From positions 1 through 64,000 of the forward strand of contig NZ_JALJVC010000003.1 in assembly GCF_022967985.1 (NCBI RefSeq): DNA of 64,000 bases, written 5' to 3'. The notes under the pieces were generated by a model. That model was given only the letters and a program-made list of their open reading frames with translations, was not told the origin of the DNA and did not search any database. The DNA is from Acinetobacter lwoffii. GTDB taxonomy: Bacteria > Pseudomonadota > Gammaproteobacteria > Pseudomonadales > Moraxellaceae. A program made the position numbers and the translations under genes. This document shows positions 53,891 to 63,409 of this stretch, piece after piece (the first letter of the stretch is position 1; each line of letters opens with the position of its first letter).

Positions 53891-56188
53891 TTAGGCACTC
53901 ACCATACGTGATGCTGATTTCACCATATCCCCTAAACCATGGGTTCTGAAATAATATTCTAACCAGCTTTTTACCATGAGCGGATTGTCCATTTTTAACA
54001 CATGTTGCAGCAATTCCTGTGCATCACTCATCGGAACATGACAAATGGTTTTACGTACCCGCAAAATATTACTTGAACTCATCGACAGGGTGTTAAAGCC
54101 CATGGCCATGAGCAAAACTGCAGACAGCGGATCGCCTGCCATTTCACCGCAGATACTGACCGGTTTTTCATTGCGATGACAGTCCTGCACCAAACGGGTC
54201 AGGGCACGCAGTACTGCTGGGTGTAAATGTGAATAGACATTGGCCACCCGCGGATTATTACGGTCCACGGCCAACAGATATTGAGTCAGATCGTTGGAAC
54301 CAACCGAGAAGAAATCCACCAGTTCGGAAAATTCATCAATCTGATGAAGCACACTCGGCACTTCCACCATGATGCCGAGTTTTGGTTTATTTACCTTGAC
54401 CTGTTCTTCTTCTTGAATCGCCGCATGATCACGTTCCAGCAGGTAGAGTGCTTCCTCAACTTCACTAACACTGGTCACCATCGGCAGCAGAATATGCAGG
54501 TTATTCAGCCCGATACTGGCCTTGAGCATGGCACGAATCTGTGAAGAAAAAATTTCCGGATGATCCAGGGTAAAACGAATGCCGCGCCAGCCGAGTGCCG
54601 AATTTTCTTCTTCAATCGAGAAATACGGCAGGTCTTTGTCTGCACCAATGTCCAGCGTTCGCATCACCACCGGTTTATTGGCAAAATGACTGAGCTGCTG
54701 ACGATAAATCGCACGTTGTTCTTCTTCACCCGGGAAGCGGTCACGTAACATAAACGGAATTTCAGAACGGTATAGGCCAACGCCTTTGGCACCGCGCTGC
54801 ACGCCACGCACCACATCAATCATCAGGCCGGTGTTGACGTAGAGTTTGACCGCCACGCCATCCGGAGTAATCGCATCTTTGGTTTCGTACTGGCGCAGAT
54901 CTTTGGCAATCTGTTCTTCTTCTTTCTGAATTTCTTTATAGCGACTGCGCAGGCGACGTGGGGGATTAATAAAGACCCGGCCCTGATGGGCATCGACAAT
55001 CATCTCCACATCATCGAGGGTGTTGATTGGCAGTTCGGTTACGCCGACTACGGTGGGAATGCCAAGGGCACGCGCCACAATCACCATATGCGAGTTCATG
55101 GCGCCTTCAGTGGTGACAATCGCGGCAATTTTATCCACGGGCAGTTCAACCAGTGCAGCCGTCGATATTTCCTCACCAATCAGAATACTTTCATCGGTCA
55201 GTTCACGGTGACTGGCATCGGCTTCCTGTAAGCGCGCCAGAATGCGGCGGCCCAGATCTTTTAAGTCCGCCACCCGCTCACGTAAATAATCATCTTCCAT
55301 CTGGGAGAATTGTGCCACATGATTGTCAATGACAATTCGCACGGCGCCTTGTGCCCAGTGACCTTCACGAATAAAAGCCTTGATTTCTGCAGGCAGGGCA
55401 TTTTCATCCAGCATACGCAAGAACACGCTAAACAGTGCGCGTTCCTCGGCCATCAACGCATCCTGCATTTTGTCATCTAGCGACTGGATTTCTTCGCGGA
55501 CTGAATTCAGAGCATTATCTAATAGCTGGAGTTCTTCGCTGATGTCATCCGCTTCACGATCAGGGACTGCGGCAAGATCTGCTGGTGGATACAGAATCAC
55601 TGCACGACCTAAGGCAATACCACCGGAGCCAGAAACTCCCTGAAAGGTTTTATAGGCGGGCAGGTTGGTTGGCTTACGGAATACATCGATATTGCCGACG
55701 GCATGGGCATGGGCGATGACGCCAGAAAGCTGCGCACAGAGCGTGACCAGAAAGGATTCAGCAGCTTCAGAAAAGTCCTGTGATTCTTTATTCTGAACCA
55801 CCAGTACACCCATGACCTTACGGCGATACATCACCGGCACACCGAGGAAGGAGTTATAAATTTCCTCACCGGTTTCAGGTAAAAACAGGAAGCGCTCGTG
55901 TTTAGGGGCATTATCCAGATTGACAATTTCCTCACGCTGCCCAACCAGGCCCACCAGACCTTCACCGGTCTGCAAAGACACATGGCCGACAGATTCTGCA
56001 TTTAGGCCTTTAGACGCCATGAGTAAATAACGCTGATTGCGTTCATCGAGGAGGTAGATCGAGCAGACATCAACCTGCATGGCCTCGGCCACATGCTTGA
56101 CCATAATGTCGAGTGATTCATGCAAACTGGTGGACGCATTGATCTCCTGAACAATACGTCTCAAGGTGTCCAGTTGCATATTCGACAT
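53891..56188 (-). CDS. ptsP: PTS-Ntr enzyme I (phosphoenolpyruvate-protein phosphotransferase)
   Basis: PtsP starts the nitrogen phosphotransferase relay, passing phosphate from PEP to NPr. The 765-residue protein has an N-terminal GAF domain (about 1-165), then the Enzyme I modules. The phospho-histidine is His367 in 'EGAMNSHMVIVARALGIPTVVG', where the common 'GGxTSH' is replaced by 'GAMNSH'. The C-terminal PEP-binding barrel includes 'GVGLYRSEIPFM', 'MVEVPSVLHQIDEF' and 'SVGSNDLTQYLLAVDRNN'. rppH lies just upstream on the same strand, a pairing typical of gammaproteobacteria. Confidence 0.95.
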   Translation of the reverse strand: MSNMQLDTLRRIVQEINASTSLHESLDIMVKHVAEAMQVDVCSIYLLDERNQRYLLMASKGLNAESVGHVSLQTGEGLVGLVGQREEIVNLDNAPKHERFLFLPETGEEIYNSFLGVPVMYRRKVMGVLVVQNKESQDFSEAAESFLVTLCAQLSGVIAHAHAVGNIDVFRKPTNLPAYKTFQGVSGSGGIALGRAVILYPPADLAAVPDREADDISEELQLLDNALNSVREEIQSLDDKMQDALMAEERALFSVFLRMLDENALPAEIKAFIREGHWAQGAVRIVIDNHVAQFSQMEDDYLRERVADLKDLGRRILARLQEADASHRELTDESILIGEEISTAALVELPVDKIAAIVTTEGAMNSHMVIVARALGIPTVVGVTELPINTLDDVEMIVDAHQGRVFINPPRRLRSRYKEIQKEEEQIAKDLRQYETKDAITPDGVAVKLYVNTGLMIDVVRGVQRGAKGVGLYRSEIPFMLRDRFPGEEEQRAIYRQQLSHFANKPVVMRTLDIGADKDLPYFSIEEENSALGWRGIRFTLDHPEIFSSQIRAMLKASIGLNNLHILLPMVTSVSEVEEALYLLERDHAAIQEEEQVKVNKPKLGIMVEVPSVLHQIDEFSELVDFFSVGSNDLTQYLLAVDRNNPRVANVYSHLHPAVLRALTRLVQDCHRNEKPVSICGEMAGDPLSAVLLMAMGFNTLSMSSSNILRVRKTICHVPMSDAQELLQHVLKMDNPLMVKSWLEYYFRTHGLGDMVKSASRMVSA

Positions 56189-56277
56189 AAGGTCTGCTCC
56201 GTCTATTCAGAATTTCAGTAATGAAGTTTATTTATAACAATAGCCGCGTAAAAAATCTGCATTATTTATGCGATTTT

Positions 56278-56760
56278 TTAAGGTTTTTGCTGGGGCAGTT
56301 GCTGACACAACTCCACCAAGGCTTTGCGGTAAACATCACGTTTGAAATTCACGACTTGACCGAGTGGGTACCAATAACTGACCCATTGCCATTGATCAAA
56401 TTCGGGCGGATCAGACAGATTCAACTGAATATGCTGAACGGGGGCCGTGAGTTTGAGTAAAAACCACTTTTGTTTTTGACCGATACAGACCGGATCAGAG
56501 TCCGTACGAATGTATCGATGCGGCAAACGATAGCGCAACCAGCCTTTGGTTTGCGCGACTATCTGGACGTGTTCGGGCAATAAGCCAACTTCTTCTCTCA
56601 GCTCACGATAGAGTGCCTGCTCAGGGGTTTCTCCATATTGGATCCCGCCTTGTGGAAATTGCCATGCATTATGACCAATGCGTTTTGCCCATAAAACCTG
56701 TCCAGCATCGTTTGCCAAAATGATCCCGACATTCGGTCGGAAACCTTCAGAGTCGATCAT
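56278..56760 (-). CDS. rppH: RNA pyrophosphohydrolase
   Basis: RppH removes pyrophosphate from 5'-triphosphorylated mRNA to start decay. The 160-residue Nudix enzyme has the Nudix box at residues 38-60 ('[17 protein letters not shown]' then 'REEVGL') and the start '[13 protein letters not shown]'. Length equals that of the family. It is likely transcribed with ptsP. Confidence 0.95.
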   Translation of the reverse strand: MIDSEGFRPNVGIILANDAGQVLWAKRIGHNAWQFPQGGIQYGETPEQALYRELREEVGLLPEHVQIVAQTKGWLRYRLPHRYIRTDSDPVCIGQKQKWFLLKLTAPVQHIQLNLSDPPEFDQWQWVSYWYPLGQVVNFKRDVYRKALVELCQQLPQQKP

Positions 56761-56942
56761 TTGGCTACCTAAAAATTGTTTAATTTATGCCTTTGCCATC
56801 GGGGAGCATTATTTCGTTATCCAACTCGAAAAAAGCAAAGTTTAAAAATGTTAAAATTGCTATGATCTTAACGAATTTCTATCGACTAGCGGAGATAGAT
56901 TTACAATTTTTTTCTTAAATTTCAGTTTTAACGAGTATTTTC

Positions 56943-57593
56943 ATGAAATTGGCGCTATTTGATCTCGATCACACCTTGTTAAACACGGATTCGGATCATT
57001 CTTGGGGAGAGTTTTTGGTCAGTGAGGGCCTGGTCGATCCAGTTCAGCATCGCGCCATGAACGACAAGTTCTATGACGATTATAAAAAAGGCCAGTTAGA
57101 TCCCTATGCCTATAATGAATTTGTGTTCCAGTTTCTGACCAAACATGACAATGATTATTTGACTGAATTACATCAACTGTTCATGCAAAAAGTCATTCGT
57201 CCACAAATGCGTCCTGAAGGTTTTAAAGCCATTGAGCGCCACCGTGAAGCAGGGCATGCCTTAGTGGGGATTACCGCGACTTCAGACTTTATTACCGCAC
57301 CCATTTTTCGTGAATTCGGAATTACTGAAATTATTGCCACCAATGCTGAAGTCATTGATGGTAAATATACTGGTAAAGTCATCAATACAGCGTGCTATCA
57401 GCAAGGCAAGTTGGTGCGTCTGGAACAATGGCTGGAGGGTCGCAATGTAACCGAGTCTTGGGCCTATTCAGATTCGATTAATGACCGTTTCTTGCTGGAA
57501 TATGCGGATCATGCGATTGCAGTGAATCCGGATGATCGCTTGGAAACTCTAGCCCAAGAACAAGGCTGGGAAATACAGGACTGGTCGATCTAA
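56943..57593 (+). CDS. HAD-IB family hydrolase (SerB-like)
   Basis: A 216-residue phosphatase of the HAD subfamily IB. Motif I is 'LFDLDHTLLNTDSD' at the N-terminus, motif II the Thr of 'VGITATSDFI', motif III 'GKLVRLEQWLEG', and motif IV 'AYSDSINDRFLLEYAD'. The cap domain is of the type seen in phosphoserine/histidinol-phosphate phosphatases. The substrate is unassigned. It lies divergent from rppH. Confidence 0.87.
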   Translation: MKLALFDLDHTLLNTDSDHSWGEFLVSEGLVDPVQHRAMNDKFYDDYKKGQLDPYAYNEFVFQFLTKHDNDYLTELHQLFMQKVIRPQMRPEGFKAIERHREAGHALVGITATSDFITAPIFREFGITEIIATNAEVIDGKYTGKVINTACYQQGKLVRLEQWLEGRNVTESWAYSDSINDRFLLEYADHAIAVNPDDRLETLAQEQGWEIQDWSI

Positions 57594-57621
57594 TCACTCC
57601 GAACTCATTGATGTGATTATT

Positions 57622-57648
57622 AAGTACAACTTCGGTTGTGCTTTTTAT
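57622..57648 (+). terminator. Terminator after HAD-IB gene
   Basis: AAGTACAAC pairs with GTTGTGCTT (one G-U) around a TTCG loop and is followed by TTT. Confidence 0.85.
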
Positions 57649-57753
57649 TTGCCTCATTTGAATATTAATGTTTTTTCATAGTCCGGCTGAATCAGACATG
57701 CTATGCTCAAAAAACAGGACATGATAACAATAGTAGATTCTGAGGTATGAGAT

Positions 57754-58002
57754 ATGACTCACGTTCGACCGCGTATGACACATCTGTTCCAGCAGCTTGG
57801 CTTGGATGCCAGTGCAGAAGGTATTGAAACATTTATTCACGAGCATCAATTGCATAAAGATCTGACTTTACTGGATGCGCCGTATTGGTCAGAGGCACAA
57901 CGTCAATTTTTAAGCGAGAAAATAGCATCTGATGGCGAATGGGCGATTGTGGTAGATCAACTCAATGAATCCTTGCATGAAAATTCAACCAGTGAAGGAT
58001 AA
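57754..58002 (+). CDS. DUF2789 family protein
   Basis: An 82-residue cytosolic protein with the DUF2789 pattern: 'THLFQQLGLDASAEGIETFI', 'HQLHKDLTLLDAPYWSEAQRQFL' and 'ASDGEWAIVVDQLNE'. The family is small, widespread in Acinetobacter and Pseudomonas, and has no known function. It has its own upstream gap and terminator. Confidence 0.85.
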   Translation: MTHVRPRMTHLFQQLGLDASAEGIETFIHEHQLHKDLTLLDAPYWSEAQRQFLSEKIASDGEWAIVVDQLNESLHENSTSEG

Positions 58003-58007
58003 GATAT

Positions 58008-58036
58008 AAAGCCAATCGTATGATTGGCTTTTTTAG
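58008..58036 (+). terminator. Terminator after DUF2789 gene
   Basis: AAAGCCAATC pairs with GATTGGCTTT around GTAT and is followed by TTT. It could also serve ovoA on the other strand. Confidence 0.85.
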
Positions 58037-58051
58037 GCCATCACCTTACCT

Positions 58052-60226
58052 TTAGCGAACCCGTTTCCAGATCGTGACTTGTGACAGGGTATGTTGATAC
58101 TTTCTGGCCGTTTCACGAATCACAAAAGGGACATCTTGGGGTTCGGTCACCAATTCAAAGTGCTGGGTTAAAATATTGGAAATACCAGCCAAGGTTGTAA
58201 TATTTCCCCCATCTTGCTGAAAACCGCCCAGCCATTCACTACGCGCCGTATGTTCTTCCAGCCAGGTATAAGGCGAACTCAGCATTAAAACTCCGCCCAT
58301 ATTGATACGTTCATGAATGTGCGCCAAAAAGTCTTTCGGATGATGCAACCGGTCAATCAGATTCGCTGCCAGAATAAAATCATAGCCGCTAAAATGTGCT
58401 TTAAGATTGCAGGCGTCGGCCTGAAAAAATTCCGTTTTTGGCGCAACCTGATCCAAAGCGACATCTTCAAGTGAACAGCTTTTTTCTTCGCTTAATTCAC
58501 CTTCTAGTGGCAGTTGATAACGTACCCTGTCGCCTTGAGCCAAATAAACTGCTTGCTGGATAAAGCGTGCCGAAAAGTCCAAACCGGTTACCTGATCAAA
58601 AGAGCGTGCCAGTTCAAAGCTGGCGCGGCCGGTAGCACAGCCAATATCTAAGGCACGATGGCACGGCGTTTGCTGAAAATAGGGTTGTGCCAGATCGACC
58701 AGTGTTTTGGCAAAATTAGCGATACCAAAATATTCGATACCATACTGGAATTCCAGATATTGGGAGACCAGCTGGTCGCTTTCATAATGCGAAGGGAAAT
58801 GTTGCAATGCTTGATCAGAAGCGACGTAGCGAAAACTAGCGTGCTGAAAGAAATGCCGTCTGAAGGCGTAGCGGGAACTATATAAAGCTTCATTGCCCGC
58901 CGAAATCCAGGAGCCACCTTTCATCAGGTTATGGCGACCGTCAAAGGTTGGTGTACTGAAATCATCATAAAGCGGATGCACCTGAAAACCCTGAAATGGA
59001 TAGATCGGAGTTTCAGTCCACTGCCAGACATTGCCCTGAATATCATAAAAATCGCCCTGCTTGAAATGATCGACCGGACAGGAGCTGGTGCCGTATTTCA
59101 ACTCGATATTGGCCTGTTCAGGGCTCGGTAAATCTGAATCCAGATCGGAAACTGCATACAGGCGATACCATTCATCTTCAGTCGGCAAGCGAATGGTTTT
59201 TCCCAGCAGTTGGGATTTCCACTGACAAAAGGCCTTGGCTTCATGATAATTCACCTCTACCGGCCAGTCCCAAGGCATCGGCACTTCTTCTAGCATCAAT
59301 CGCAGTGACCAGCCTAATTCAGTTTTGCGCCAGAAACAGGGATGAGCAGCTTGTGAAAATTGCAGCCAGCCTAGACTTTCTTCACTCCAGTAGTGTTCGG
59401 TCTGATAGCCATCAGCTTCGACAAAGGCCAGAAATTCCTGATTCGATACCAGATATTTGGAGGCTGCAAAAGCTGCAACCTCGGCTTCATGCCGGCCGTA
59501 TTCATTGTCCCAGCCATAAAATGGATGGTTAAAATCTTTCTGTAAATGCACTTTGCCTTCCGGCACATCCAGCAAAATATTATCCGGGGCCATGCCGGTA
59601 ATAATATTGGCACGCCATTGCGGATGCTGGCGTACATGTTCCAAAGCATGCTGGCGGATCAGCACAGAAGAAGTTTCCAGATGGATCCGTTCATGTTCGA
59701 TGCCCATGATGATGGTCCACCAAGGGTTTTGCCAGTTTAAGGGTAGAGTTAGCGGAGCATGTTCAAGGATGTTCAGGATCAGGGCGCGTACCTGATGCCG
59801 ATAATCACGGACTTCCTGCACACTGGGCCAGTCATAGTGCACTTCATCCAGGTCATCCCAGCTCATCTCGTCTACACCGATCGCGAAGATACTTTCAAAA
59901 TGCGGATTTACGCGTTCGCTAATTAGCTTGCTGAGCAGCAGTTTATTGACAAAAAAAGTGGCGGTATGGGCAAAATAAAAAATTAGCGGATGACGTAAAG
60001 TAATCGGCTTGATGAAAAATGCATCTTCATGTTTGAGGCATTCAAACAGTTGTTCATAGGTGTCAAAGGTGTTCAGGAAATATTCGCGCAGGCAGTGCCG
60101 GGCAGTCTGTTCATCGGCAAAATCAAGTGCCGGCGTGGGCAGCAGCATCGGTTTGGCCGAAAGCCACAGGCTGCTTGTATTGGTTTTATCTTGAGAGTGG
60201 GATTTTAGGGGAGAATCGAGCTGCAT
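58052..60226 (-). CDS. ovoA: 5-histidylcysteine sulfoxide synthase with methyltransferase domain (OvoA)
   Basis: OvoA couples cysteine to histidine with O2 and, through its methyltransferase domain, contributes to ovothiol A, an antioxidant. The 724-residue protein has three parts. The first is a DinB-like iron domain, with ligands in 'GIEHERIHLE' (His178-x3-His182-x-Glu184) and an upstream His87. The second is an FGE-sulfatase-like domain (about 240-480; 'RLPTEDEWYRL', 'GNVWQWTETP', 'MKGGSW'). The third is a C-terminal SAM methyltransferase (about 500-720; 'ALDIGCATGRASFELA'). The methyltransferase and FGE parts appear intact. A PLP-dependent lyase (OvoB) is not adjacent. Confidence 0.93.
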   Translation of the reverse strand: MQLDSPLKSHSQDKTNTSSLWLSAKPMLLPTPALDFADEQTARHCLREYFLNTFDTYEQLFECLKHEDAFFIKPITLRHPLIFYFAHTATFFVNKLLLSKLISERVNPHFESIFAIGVDEMSWDDLDEVHYDWPSVQEVRDYRHQVRALILNILEHAPLTLPLNWQNPWWTIIMGIEHERIHLETSSVLIRQHALEHVRQHPQWRANIITGMAPDNILLDVPEGKVHLQKDFNHPFYGWDNEYGRHEAEVAAFAASKYLVSNQEFLAFVEADGYQTEHYWSEESLGWLQFSQAAHPCFWRKTELGWSLRLMLEEVPMPWDWPVEVNYHEAKAFCQWKSQLLGKTIRLPTEDEWYRLYAVSDLDSDLPSPEQANIELKYGTSSCPVDHFKQGDFYDIQGNVWQWTETPIYPFQGFQVHPLYDDFSTPTFDGRHNLMKGGSWISAGNEALYSSRYAFRRHFFQHASFRYVASDQALQHFPSHYESDQLVSQYLEFQYGIEYFGIANFAKTLVDLAQPYFQQTPCHRALDIGCATGRASFELARSFDQVTGLDFSARFIQQAVYLAQGDRVRYQLPLEGELSEEKSCSLEDVALDQVAPKTEFFQADACNLKAHFSGYDFILAANLIDRLHHPKDFLAHIHERINMGGVLMLSSPYTWLEEHTARSEWLGGFQQDGGNITTLAGISNILTQHFELVTEPQDVPFVIRETARKYQHTLSQVTIWKRVR

Positions 60227-60375
60227 CCGTCAGGCTCCATCGAATAGTTTAAGCATTCCTCTGCACTGCAAAAGAATGGAATTGTCTTAAAAATACTCGA
60301 AAGATATCGCCAGATGGGGTGTATTTAGGTAACAAAATGCTGCACCGTTTTGGATGCAGCATGTTCAGGAACAGC

Positions 60376-61260
60376 TTAAATAGACAGCGAGGCGCCTTGC
60401 ATGAGCTGAACCAAAGCCTGTGCCGCTTTGGACTGCGTACGACCCGGATGCCAGACCATGCCCAAGCGACGGTTCATTTCCAGATTAATATCTAGTTGGT
60501 GAAGGTCATGATTGACCAAAGTTTTTGGCAGTACCGACCAGCCTAAGCCAATCGATACCAGCATCCGGATTGATTCCAGCGGATTATTGCTCATACTGAC
60601 TTTCGGTTTAATACCCTGTTTTTCAAATTCGGCCAAAGTAATTTGCGAGGTATAGGTCTGTGATGATGGCAACAGGCTTGGATAGTCGAGCAAATCTTCC
60701 AGACACAGATTTTTTTGCTGTGCCAGCGGATGAAACGGTGCCACCACAAAGACCAGAGGATCATTCCAGATGGTTACGTAATTCAGACGCGCATCACCAC
60801 GGGGCGGCAAGGTTAAAAATGCCAGTTCAAGATCGCCGGCAATTACCTGTTCATGTGCTTGCTCGGAATCAACAAAATGCACATCCAGGGTCACGTCCGG
60901 ATATTCCTGGACATAATGGCGCAAATGACTCGGCAGATGATGCAGGCCGATATGATGGCTGGTACCAATTTTTAGTTTGCCCTGTACCTGACCCTGTTCA
61001 TGGCTCAAGGTATAATGAATATCACCGAGTTCATTCAGCCAGTTTTTCACTTTAGGCAACAGCGAATGCGCCGCGTGGGTGGCCTGTACGCCACGTCCGG
61101 CAGATTCAAACAGCTTGACCCCAAAGTATTCTTCCAGACTGTGAATACGTTTGGTGACAGCAGGCTGGGTAATGAAGAGCTGATCTGCGGCCAGAGAAAT
61201 CGAACCGGTTTCCATGACTTTCACGAAGGCTTCAAAGGCTGCGAGATTCATCTTAATCAC
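60376..61260 (-). CDS. LysR-family transcriptional regulator (leuC-adjacent)
   Basis: A 294-residue LysR-type regulator: N-terminal winged HTH ('AFEAFVKVMETGSISLAADQLFITQPAVTKRIHSLE' region) and a C-terminal effector-binding domain ('KLKIGTSHHIGLHHLPSHL', 'MLVSIGLGWSVLPKTL'). The ligand is unknown. A LysR gene beside leuC is also seen in pseudomonads, as I recall it, so control of leucine biosynthesis is a reasonable but unproven guess. Confidence 0.88.
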   Translation of the reverse strand: MIKMNLAAFEAFVKVMETGSISLAADQLFITQPAVTKRIHSLEEYFGVKLFESAGRGVQATHAAHSLLPKVKNWLNELGDIHYTLSHEQGQVQGKLKIGTSHHIGLHHLPSHLRHYVQEYPDVTLDVHFVDSEQAHEQVIAGDLELAFLTLPPRGDARLNYVTIWNDPLVFVVAPFHPLAQQKNLCLEDLLDYPSLLPSSQTYTSQITLAEFEKQGIKPKVSMSNNPLESIRMLVSIGLGWSVLPKTLVNHDLHQLDINLEMNRRLGMVWHPGRTQSKAAQALVQLMQGASLSI

Positions 61261-61391
61261 CTATAAAGAATTTTTATGTGTAAATCTATTATTGTTACAT
61301 TTTAAGAATAAATCAAAGTAAAATTACCTTATCTATGTTGCAGTGCTGAATTACTATACATTTTCAAAGCCTTGGCATTTTAAAAACTAAA

Positions 61392-61419
61392 AAAGACTGC
61401 CTTTCTCAAAACAGCCTTT
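61392..61419 (-). terminator. Terminator of the DUF2061 gene
   Basis: On the minus strand AAAGGCTG pairs with CAGTCTTT (one G-U) around a 12-base loop and is followed by TTTTT. Confidence 0.65.
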
Positions 61420-61443
61420 CATCTGGAACCTCGACCGAAGAGT

Positions 61444-61680
61444 TTAGACGGTAATGTCCTCATTCTGCTGTTGGTTATTACCCTCCCAGATTTTTTCGTG
61501 GAAGAAGAAAGCCACTGCTTGTACCGTTGGCTCTAATAAACTTAAGGCAATGGCCATGGTCAAACTGCCAGTCACCAAGTAACCCACAATCATCGCTACT
61601 GTAATATGCATAATGTAGTAGCTGAAGGTCTTTTTGAACATGCGCTGGTTGTTGTCTACAAAGCGTTGAATATGTGCCAT
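61444..61680 (-). CDS. DUF2061 membrane protein
   Basis: A 78-residue protein with two predicted helices, joined by 'GSLTMA' ('IMHITVAMIVGYLVTG' and 'ALSLLEPTVQAVAFFFHEKIW'), matching DUF2061. The N-terminal 'RMFKKTFSYY' is a family mark. The function is unknown; members are widespread small inner-membrane proteins. Monocistronic. Confidence 0.85.
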   Translation of the reverse strand: MAHIQRFVDNNQRMFKKTFSYYIMHITVAMIVGYLVTGSLTMAIALSLLEPTVQAVAFFFHEKIWEGNNQQQNEDITV

Positions 61681-61939
61681 GTCGAAGTTCCTTAAAAATA
61701 ATCTCTGTCGATGAAGAAATAATAATAATTCTCATTTGATTTGTAAAAGCGAATATTTTTTATAAATTAATCGGAAAATTAGATTTATGGAAATAGAGCT
61801 AAAGCATAATTTGATTCAGCTTTTAAAAGATTCCAAAAAGTTTTTTAACTGATAAAAATGATAAATTAGATTTATGTGATTGCAGCGATATAATCAAAAT
61901 CAGAGAAAGAATTTACCCAGTCCAGTGGAGTATATCGAC

Positions 61940-63388
61940 ATGGCAGGCGAGACCCAAACAGTACAAAAGCAAAATGCAAAAACACTATATGACAAGTTGT
62001 GGGATGACCATTTAGTAACGCAACGTGATGATGGTTCTGCCTTACTCTATATCGACCGTCACCTGTTGCATGAAGTAACCTCACCACAGGCATTTGAAGG
62101 GTTGCAATTGGCCGGGCGCAAGCCATGGCGTTTAAGCGCGAATATTGCTACACCGGATCATAACGTACCGACCTCGAAAAAAGAGCGTGAGCAGGGCGTA
62201 GCCGGAATTGAAGATGAAACCTCGCGCATTCAGGTGCAAACCTTGGATGATAACTGCAAGACCTTTAATATTGTTGAATTTGATATTAACGATATCCGTC
62301 AGGGCATCGCGCATGTAGTTGGGCCGGAGCAGGGCTTGACCTTACCGGGCATGACCGTGGTATGTGGTGATTCGCATACAGCAACCCATGGTGCTTTTGG
62401 CTGCTTGGCGCATGGGATCGGGACATCCGAAGTTGAACATGTATTGGCGACCCAATGCCTGGTTCAAAAGAAGATGAAAAACATGCTGGTGCGTGTTGAT
62501 GGCAAATTAGGTCAGGGTGTAACACCAAAAGATGTGGTCTTGGCGATTATTGGCAAGATCGGTACCGCAGGCGGTACTGGTCACGCGATTGAATTTGGCG
62601 GTCAGGTCTTCCGTGACATGTCGATTGAAGGTCGTATGACTGTGTGCAACATGGCGATTGAAGCCGGTGCCCGTGTCGGCATGGTGGCTGTCGATGAAAA
62701 AACCATTGAGTATGTTAAAGGCCGTCCGTATGCGCCGACTGCAGATCAGTGGGATCAGGCTGTTGCTTACTGGAATACTTTACATTCAGATGATGACGCA
62801 TACTTTGATACGGTGGTCGTGTTGCAAGGTGAAGAAATCGAGCCACAAGTGTCTTGGGGTACTTCCCCTGAGATGGTGATTCCGGTCTCTCAAGCAGTAC
62901 CGACTTTAGAACAAGCCAAAGATGATGTACAACGCAATGACTGGAACCGTGCTTATCAATATATGGGCTTAAATGCAGGTCAGGCATTAGCAGACATCCA
63001 GTTAGATCGTGTATTTATCGGTTCATGTACCAATTCGCGTATTGAAGATATCCGCGCTGCAGCCGAAGTGATTAAAGGTCGTAAAGTCGCATCTTCAATC
63101 AAACAGGCGATGGTGGTTCCTGGTTCTGGATTGGTCAAAGCTCAGGCAGAAGCGGAAGGTCTGGACAAGGTATTTGTCGAAGCGGGCTTCGAATGGCGTG
63201 AACCCGGCTGTTCAATGTGTCTGGCGATGAATGCCGACAAATTACAACCAGGTGAGCATTGTGCGTCGACTTCGAACCGTAACTTTGAAGGTCGTCAGGG
63301 CAATGGCGGTCGTACTCATCTGGTGAGTCCAGCCATGGCAGCCGCTGCTGCGATCGCAGGTCACTTTGTTGATGTCCGTTCATTTTAA
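61940..63388 (+). CDS. leuC: 3-isopropylmalate dehydratase large subunit
   Basis: LeuC with LeuD isomerises 2-isopropylmalate to 3-isopropylmalate in leucine synthesis. The 482-residue aconitase-family chain has '[12 protein letters not shown]' and '[18 protein letters not shown]' at the start, and the 4Fe-4S cysteines in '[11 protein letters not shown]' and 'GCSMCLAMN'. ATG 61940 has a GGAG nine bases upstream. The frame reads further back to 61880, but the family N-terminus begins here. leuD follows by 21 bases. Confidence 0.95.
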   Translation: MAGETQTVQKQNAKTLYDKLWDDHLVTQRDDGSALLYIDRHLLHEVTSPQAFEGLQLAGRKPWRLSANIATPDHNVPTSKKEREQGVAGIEDETSRIQVQTLDDNCKTFNIVEFDINDIRQGIAHVVGPEQGLTLPGMTVVCGDSHTATHGAFGCLAHGIGTSEVEHVLATQCLVQKKMKNMLVRVDGKLGQGVTPKDVVLAIIGKIGTAGGTGHAIEFGGQVFRDMSIEGRMTVCNMAIEAGARVGMVAVDEKTIEYVKGRPYAPTADQWDQAVAYWNTLHSDDDAYFDTVVVLQGEEIEPQVSWGTSPEMVIPVSQAVPTLEQAKDDVQRNDWNRAYQYMGLNAGQALADIQLDRVFIGSCTNSRIEDIRAAAEVIKGRKVASSIKQAMVVPGSGLVKAQAEAEGLDKVFVEAGFEWREPGCSMCLAMNADKLQPGEHCASTSNRNFEGRQGNGGRTHLVSPAMAAAAAIAGHFVDVRSF

Positions 63389-63409
63389 TTGGTACGTAGG
63401 AGCACAGAC

